Assembly (NCBI GenBank): GCA_012515455.1
Contig: JAAYYJ010000160.1
Span: 1-10,040, forward strand
Source: Oligosphaeraceae bacterium
Lineage (GTDB): Bacteria; Verrucomicrobiota; Lentisphaeria; Oligosphaerales; Oligosphaeraceae
Length of the DNA stretch: 10,040 nt
Direction of reading: 5' to 3'
A model generated the notes under the pieces. That model had not been told where the DNA came from and searched no databases. It saw only the letters and a list, made by a program, of their open reading frames with translations. Each line of letters starts with the position of its first letter. Position 1 is the stretch's first letter. The position numbers and the translations under genes were made by a program. Shown here in pieces: positions 6,050 through 10,040 of this stretch.

Positions 6050-9000
6050 TTATTCTCCTTGCAGTTCTTGGATCAGCTGCGCCATCGCCCAGCGGACACG
6101 GTCCAGGTTGTCGGTATTGCGGAACTCACCGCCGACGGCTGCGTCCGCCGCGCGGGGGTCGATGCGGAAGCCAATCACTTCGCGAGCATCAACCGGCACC
6201 CGCTGCTGCAAAAAGGCAATGTAGTCCTTGCCTTTGCGCACGGCATCGGCTAACTTGCCCTGTTGACTGCCGGCCAGTTTCTTCTCGGCAGCCTGAATCG
6301 CCTGCTCCAGAGTCACCACATAACGGTGGTCATAGATGGCCTCCCGAACTGTCTGAGCCGCCAGCGCCGGCACCACCCCGTCCGGGCCATTGAAGGAAAT
6401 CGCGTATTTGGTGCATCCGCCCAACACGCCGTCATCCCATTGTTCGCCGCTGCCGCTGCGGTAATGCCACTGATAACGTCCGCCAGCTTTAACCCTCCAG
6501 GGATACAGCCCCAGGGTCAGACGCTCGGAACCACAGTTGTACAGCCAGAGCTTGGAGTTGTGTTGGTGAATCAGCTTGATGGTCTCCTCGGTGATCGGGA
6601 ACGCGATGTTCGGCATCGAGATGTCCAGCGCGGGGACCATAATGTGTTCCCAGGGGCCGTTCATGGAGGCGATGCTGGTGGCACCCGGAATCTCGCGCAC
6701 CAGCTGGGCCAGCTTCAGACCTTCCTGGGCGCCGGTCTCGCGGTGGTTGCTGCGTTCATCAGTGGTATACCAGAGAATCTCAGGCCAGTTTCGCTCTTTC
6801 TGAATGCGCATCCCCTCCCGGACCAGGCTCTGGTAAGCTTTACTCCAGGCCGGTGAGAATTGCTCCTTCAGGGCGGGGTTATTTTTATCCAGCCAGGCGA
6901 TGCCGCTGCCGCAGCCGATGGATTGGAAGCCATAGAAGGGCATTTCCTTGAGCCCTTCGCTGGCGTAGATGTCCATCCACCACAGGAAGCGGTTATGCTC
7001 GGAGAACTTAATTTCTCCTTCCACGATTTCCAGGTCCGAGCGCATGTCATCGCCGAACGAGATGCTGTTCAAGCCCAGCGATTTCATGAAGCGCATCTCG
7101 CGGCGCTCATTCTCTTCAATCAGCTTCAGCACCTCCGGGTCGCGGTTGTAGCGCGGTCCGACCAGGTTGGCACCCCAGAAAGTGGAATACCAGGGCTCGC
7201 TGGGAAAATAGTAGTACCCTTGCAGGATGGGCAGGGGGGCGAGCTGGAAGGGCAGGACGCTGATCTCCACCGGAATCGCTGCCAGAGTTTGCTGGCTGGC
7301 AGCCGCGAGGACCTTGATCTGCCCGCGGTAGGTGCCCGGGGCCGTACCCTGCGGCACGCTGAACTGCACCACCCAGCTCCAGCTGCAGTCTTTGCTGACC
7401 GGGACCCGCTCGCGTTTGTCAAGCAGGAAGGGCGCGACTTGCAACATCCCCACGCCTCGTTTGCATTGCAGGTAGCGCACGACTCGGACCTCAGCGGCTG
7501 CCGCCGGGATGGTCGCGCCTGAGGCACTGAGTTCACTGGCCTGGATGCTGATCTCACCCAAGTCCCGCAGGGGATAGAGTGAGAAATTAACCGTCGCCAT
7601 TTCGCCGGGCGGGGTGAAGCTGCTTAATTGCTCCAGGCGTTCGTTTTCCTGCGGGCGGCTGCTGGGGTAGATTTTTTCATTGGCGCTGCGGCGGAACAGC
7701 ATGAACCCCTGGGCGGTCTCCGCCGGAATGGGTGGGATGGACTCTTCTTCCGGGCCGGGCAGGATAGTGATTACCGCATCGCGGCGGCGGCGGCCCTGTA
7801 GATGTTCCAGTTCCCGGGCCACCTCAGCAGCCTGTTCCTGGGGGTACAGGATGAAGGCGTTGAGCGGCAGGTTGCGCCAGTCGATGACCAGCCGGCCATT
7901 GCTGATTTCAACCGTAAAATTATGTTCCTGGAAGCGGGGCGCGACGAAGGTCTCATAATAATCCATGCCCGGCAGCCAGAAATGCCGGGCGTTGCGCAGG
8001 TACTGGTGCCGGAAGAATTCAGCCGGCTTGGTGTCATCCTGGTAGACGACATTGCCATTGAGTGACAAGGATTTATTGAAATAGAAGGTCGCAACCGTGC
8101 TGCTGGTCTGGGAATCACCACTGAGTGCCCAGAGCTGGTATTTGCCATTGGGGATATCCAGACGCAGCGTGGCCTGAAAAGCGGCCACATAATCCCGGGC
8201 CAGGTCGTCCGGGCTGCCTTTGTCCCGGGTGAAATTGCGGGCCACACGGATAAAACCGCATTTGTGCTCAGCGCTGTATTTGACCTCCGGATGCAGGGCA
8301 GTGAAGCCATCCATTACCGGTGAGGTCGCAGTTCCCAAGTCGTAACGGTAGATATTGCTGCCGCGGGCAATGAGGCTCATTATTTCACCCCCGGCGGTCG
8401 CCGCAGTGGTGATTTCCGGAATGGCGGTGGAGTTGATCTTGACCTCACCAATAATCACCGAACCCGGAACTGAGCTGCCGCTGTTGAGCTCGAAATTGGT
8501 GCTGGCAGCACCGGCGGGCAGGGGCAGGGTGAGTAAATACTCCTGCCAGCCATCGCTGTCACTGCTCCTGTTCGACAGCGCACCCTGGCGGCTCAGGAAT
8601 TTCCCGTCCTTATCGCGGTAGTTGACATAGGAATAGATCACTGTTTGGTAATGATGGGCCACCGCACCGGAAATCTTGTATTTGATGCGATACTCCACCC
8701 GGCTGCCGGCCGGGCAGTATACCCACTGGGAGCGGTAGGAGCATTTTTTTTCTGCATTTGACAGCAAGGCCACGGCTTTATTGCCGTCCAGGCCTTCGAC
8801 CACCTGCAAGTCCTTCTGGAATTGTGCGGCCGCAAGGCCCAATGGTTGACCCTCGCGGTTCAACTGCCGGAAGTTGCCATTGAAGAGAAGATTCTCCTCA
8901 TCCTGGAGCTGCGGCGCCGGGGTTTTGCCCGGGGCTGTGCCGAACAGCAGGGTATACTCTGCCACCCGGCCGTAATCTTCTTTCCTGGTTGCGCCCGGCA

Positions 9001-9292
9001 CTGCCCAGGAAACGCGATAAATGTCCAGCTCGGGGGAAACCCGCACCGGCAGGGATTGACCGTCCGCATCCAGTATAGCTACTGATTCAGGCCGAAAAGC
9101 CTGGCTGATGCCGGCGGTCTGCAATAACCGCGCAAAATCCGCCCGCAGACCCACGATCGAGTCTTTCGATTGCTGGATGGCAGTGACCTTCGCCGTCAGT
9201 AAGGCTGGTTCGGCGGCAAAAATCGTCATGCCGCATAATACCCACAGGGACAGTGCCATGGGGGAAAAACGGTGCCTGGATTCGGTCATCAT
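6050..9292 (-). CDS. Exported multidomain glycoside hydrolase-like protein (GH123/DUF4091 type)
   Basis: This 1080-residue protein has an N-terminal signal peptide (hydrophobic core about 11-26, likely cleavage after IFA or FAA). Residues about 35-125 are an unassigned beta-rich region. About 134-290 resembles a CBM4/9-type sandwich, opening with LLFNGNF. About 310-485 resembles the galactose-binding-like domain seen before agarases and YXIM-type esterases, with YDLGTATSPV, then LRLDIPNGKYQL and LSGDSQ. About 560-685 is another beta-sandwich (TYRGQIKV). About 690-1000 is a TIM-barrel-like module ending in a DUF4091-like segment (FNGPDGVVPALAAQ, then LREAIYDHRY-type helix). WYTTDERSN carries an Asp-Glu pair (D845, E846), as at the GH123 active site, where hexosaminidases use substrate-assisted catalysis. 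The substrate cannot be read from sequence. The ATG at 9292 has AAAGGAG at 9300-9306 (7 nt spacing). A second ATG directly follows. No frameshift or truncation is visible. Confidence 0.8.
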   Translation of the reverse strand: MMTESRHRFSPMALSLWVLCGMTIFAAEPALLTAKVTAIQQSKDSIVGLRADFARLLQTAGISQAFRPESVAILDADGQSLPVRVSPELDIYRVSWAVPGATRKEDYGRVAEYTLLFGTAPGKTPAPQLQDEENLLFNGNFRQLNREGQPLGLAAAQFQKDLQVVEGLDGNKAVALLSNAEKKCSYRSQWVYCPAGSRVEYRIKYKISGAVAHHYQTVIYSYVNYRDKDGKFLSRQGALSNRSSDSDGWQEYLLTLPLPAGAASTNFELNSGSSVPGSVIIGEVKINSTAIPEITTAATAGGEIMSLIARGSNIYRYDLGTATSPVMDGFTALHPEVKYSAEHKCGFIRVARNFTRDKGSPDDLARDYVAAFQATLRLDIPNGKYQLWALSGDSQTSSTVATFYFNKSLSLNGNVVYQDDTKPAEFFRHQYLRNARHFWLPGMDYYETFVAPRFQEHNFTVEISNGRLVIDWRNLPLNAFILYPQEQAAEVARELEHLQGRRRRDAVITILPGPEEESIPPIPAETAQGFMLFRRSANEKIYPSSRPQENERLEQLSSFTPPGEMATVNFSLYPLRDLGEISIQASELSASGATIPAAAAEVRVVRYLQCKRGVGMLQVAPFLLDKRERVPVSKDCSWSWVVQFSVPQGTAPGTYRGQIKVLAAASQQTLAAIPVEISVLPFQLAPLPILQGYYYFPSEPWYSTFWGANLVGPRYNRDPEVLKLIEENERREMRFMKSLGLNSISFGDDMRSDLEIVEGEIKFSEHNRFLWWMDIYASEGLKEMPFYGFQSIGCGSGIAWLDKNNPALKEQFSPAWSKAYQSLVREGMRIQKERNWPEILWYTTDERSNHRETGAQEGLKLAQLVREIPGATSIASMNGPWEHIMVPALDISMPNIAFPITEETIKLIHQHNSKLWLYNCGSERLTLGLYPWRVKAGGRYQWHYRSGSGEQWDDGVLGGCTKYAISFNGPDGVVPALAAQTVREAIYDHRYVVTLEQAIQAAEKKLAGSQQGKLADAVRKGKDYIAFLQQRVPVDAREVIGFRIDPRAADAAVGGEFRNTDNLDRVRWAMAQLIQELQGE
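6055..6060 (-). promoter_or_regulatory. Shine-Dalgarno of the CBM9-like gene inside the upstream gene
   Basis: AAGGAG is built from the last codons of the 1080-residue gene (CAA GGA GAA, then TAA). It lies 10 nt before the next ATG, and the stop and start are separated by 5 nt. Ribosomes finishing the first gene would sit over this site, so translation of the two proteins is probably coupled. Confidence 0.8.
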
Positions 9293-9775
9293 GCTGGTTC
9301 TCCTTTGGTGGTGACAAGATGGCAGGGGCGACGGTGAAAATTTTCTCTAGGTGCAGACAGGCAGGGTTAACGTGCCGTCACCAGCGGCAAGCGGCGGGAG
9401 CAACCGACTGGCCCGTCTTCCTGCCGGAAAGGTCCCGCCTGTGGCGCGGGAGCGCAGAATCAGCTATAAGATACACCAGCAAGACCGGGAAAGCAATCCA
9501 TGGCCAAGCCGATTTTCCACCGTAAGTGCCCCGGCCAAGGCCATGGCTGGGCTGCTGATCAGCACTTCCATCCTGAGTCTGCAACCCTGGCGCAGCGGGA
9601 ACTGCATTGAGGCACTTACCAGGAATGGCATAGCCCCCCCGAGGGAAGCACAATTATGGTTAAGGCGCGAAGATTGGTGATTGATTGTCGTCGCAAAGGA
9701 GCCGTTTTCGGTTGGCCTCGAAATGGCTTGGTTTGGCCGTAAGGAGAGATAGTAGTTGCCTGTCAATGACAACTC

Positions 9776-9795
9776 AATTTGGCGCCAAATTTGGC
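9776..9795. promoter_or_regulatory. Candidate operator: overlapping TTTGGC palindromes
   Basis: AATTTGGCGCCAAATT (9776-9791) is a perfect 16-bp palindrome. It overlaps a second perfect 12-bp palindrome, GCCAAATTTGGC (9784-9795), so TTTGGC occurs in direct repeat 12 bp apart with its complement between. Perfect dyads of this size in a gene-free region are typical of sites for dimeric repressors or activators. The regulator family cannot be named from the site alone. Confidence 0.5.
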
Positions 9796-9898
9796 ATGCA
9801 GTGGCACCACCTGCACCGTTGATTATTTTGGGTCTGAATCAGGATTTCATAGAGAAAAATCCGCTTCTTCGGGTGCTTCAATGTGGAGCCCCGCGCTT

Positions 9899-9922
9899 AT
9901 CAAAAATGGCGCCGATTTTGAT
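9899..9922. promoter_or_regulatory. Candidate second operator: imperfect dyad with GGCGCC core
   Basis: Arms ATCAAAA (9899-9905) and TTTTGAT (9916-9922) are perfect complements around the core GGCGCC (9908-9913), with two mismatched base pairs in between. This gives a 24-bp dyad with 10 of 12 pairs symmetrical. Its core is the same as that of the dyad at 9776-9791. The two centres are 127 bp apart, close to 12 helical turns, a geometry compatible with DNA looping. Confidence 0.4.
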
Positions 9923-9955
9923 TATCATCCACATGGATGGCGGTTGTTATTATGG

Positions 9956-10014
9956 GCCTCCCCCATCTCCCCCCTCCTCCCGCGCCGCGGGAGGAGGGGG
10001 GAGATGGGGGAGGC
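9956..10014. repeat. Perfect 59-bp palindrome with polypyrimidine/polypurine arms
   Basis: Bases 9956-9984 and 9986-10014 are exact 29-base reverse complements around a single central base (9985). The left arm is nearly all C and T; the right arm is nearly all G and A. Only the GCG/CGC centre, one central A or T in each arm, and the arm ends break the pattern. Such an element can extrude as a cruciform or form an extremely stable RNA hairpin. No T tract follows, so it is not a simple terminator. A fold-back sequencing or assembly artefact is also possible. Confidence 0.9.
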
Positions 10015-10019
10015 GGGGG
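9989..10019 (+). other. Potential G-quadruplex motif
   Basis: The plus strand carries G runs of 3, 6, 5 and 5 bases at 9989-9991, 9996-10001, 10006-10010 and 10015-10019, each separated by 4-base loops (AGGA, AGAT, AGGC). This satisfies the usual four-run quadruplex pattern. A further six-G run lies at 10033-10038, and an 11-base direct repeat GGAGGCGGGGG occurs at 10009-10019 and 10027-10037. Confidence 0.7.
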
Positions 10020-10040
10020 AGCGTGTGGAGGCGGGGGGAT

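Larger units (their letters stand above)
9293..10040. other. Large non-coding region upstream of the secreted-protein operon
   Basis: About 750 bases carry no convincing gene. Open frames here are short, lack a good start signal, and encode compositionally odd Arg/Pro/Ser-rich or unrelated sequence. The segment contains the Shine-Dalgarno sequence of the 1080-residue gene at its left end. It also contains small dyads such as TGCTGATCAGCA (9553-9564), several TTGGC repeats (9712, 9733, 9779, 9791), two dyads with a GGCGCC core, and a long purine/pyrimidine palindrome at the right end. From about 9690 to 9955 the sequence is more AT-rich than the flanking genes, as expected for a regulatory region. 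The promoter of the operon must lie here or beyond the window, but I could not find a convincing -35/-10 pair. Confidence 0.6.

Noticed and set aside
6263..7522. Two long plus-strand open frames opposite the 1080-residue gene
   Set aside because: The minus-strand frame has a signal peptide, Shine-Dalgarno sequence and coherent domains throughout. The plus-strand products show none of these.
9498..9546. CCATGGCC and GGCCATGG inverted repeat as an RNA hairpin
   Set aside because: Arms are only 8 bp and each is largely self-complementary, with a 33-nt loop. This is expected by chance in GC-rich DNA.
9378..9653. Minus-strand open frame with a hydrophobic segment, considered as a small membrane or prepilin-like protein
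   Set aside because: The hydrophobic run is short, there is no prepilin cleavage motif or Shine-Dalgarno sequence, and the start is unsupported.
9351..9680. Plus-strand open frame of 109 codons in the gene-free region
   Set aside because: There is no ribosome-binding site, the composition is Arg/Pro/Ser-rich, and no motif is recognisable. Not reported as a gene.
9761..9766. Perfect TTGACA on the minus strand, considered as a -35 box for the secreted-protein operon
   Set aside because: No reasonable -10 hexamer lies 16-18 nt downstream. TACTAT is only 6 nt away, so the hexamer is not supported as a promoter.
9799..9815. Possible sigma-54 promoter (TGGCAC followed by TGCA)
   Set aside because: The GG and GC elements are separated by 8 nt, but sigma-54 requires 10 nt.

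Overview
This GC-rich bacterial window joins a core replication/translation block on the left to an accessory secreted carbohydrate-active operon on the right. The left block reads rightward: the 3' end of ssb, rpsR (S18), rplI (L9), a strong intrinsic terminator, then dnaB. This ssb-rpsR-rplI-dnaB order is a widespread bacterial arrangement. The combination of large secreted glycoside-hydrolase-like proteins with CBM9-like proteins suggests the PVC superphylum (Lentisphaerota, Planctomycetota or Verrucomicrobiota). That placement is an inference from gene content and not proven by the sequence.

From about 2.7 kb the coding strand switches. A Uup-type ABC-F ATPase gene (2685-4589, minus) converges on dnaB. 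Upstream of it on the minus strand is a two-gene operon. A 1080-residue exported multidomain protein with a GH123/DUF4091-like catalytic module (6050-9292) is followed 5 nt later by a 441-residue exported CBM9-like protein (4719-6044). The Shine-Dalgarno sequence of the second gene lies inside the last codons of the first. Two inverted repeats separate this operon from uup, and the second is followed by a T-rich tract on the minus strand, so it probably acts as the operon terminator.

The last ~750 bases (9293-10040) contain no convincing gene. They hold two dyads sharing a GGCGCC core and centred 127 bp apart, which are candidate operators. They also hold a perfect 59-bp palindrome whose arms are almost pure pyrimidine and pure purine, merging into a G-run array able to form a G-quadruplex. 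No transposase, CRISPR array, tRNA or rRNA was seen.

Functionally, the left genes supply housekeeping DNA replication and ribosome proteins, and Uup is a ribosome-associated ATPase. The two exported proteins probably act together on an unidentified glycan in the periplasm or outside the cell. The most interesting material is the architecture of the 1080-residue enzyme, its coupled partner, and the structured DNA in the large non-coding region upstream of them.
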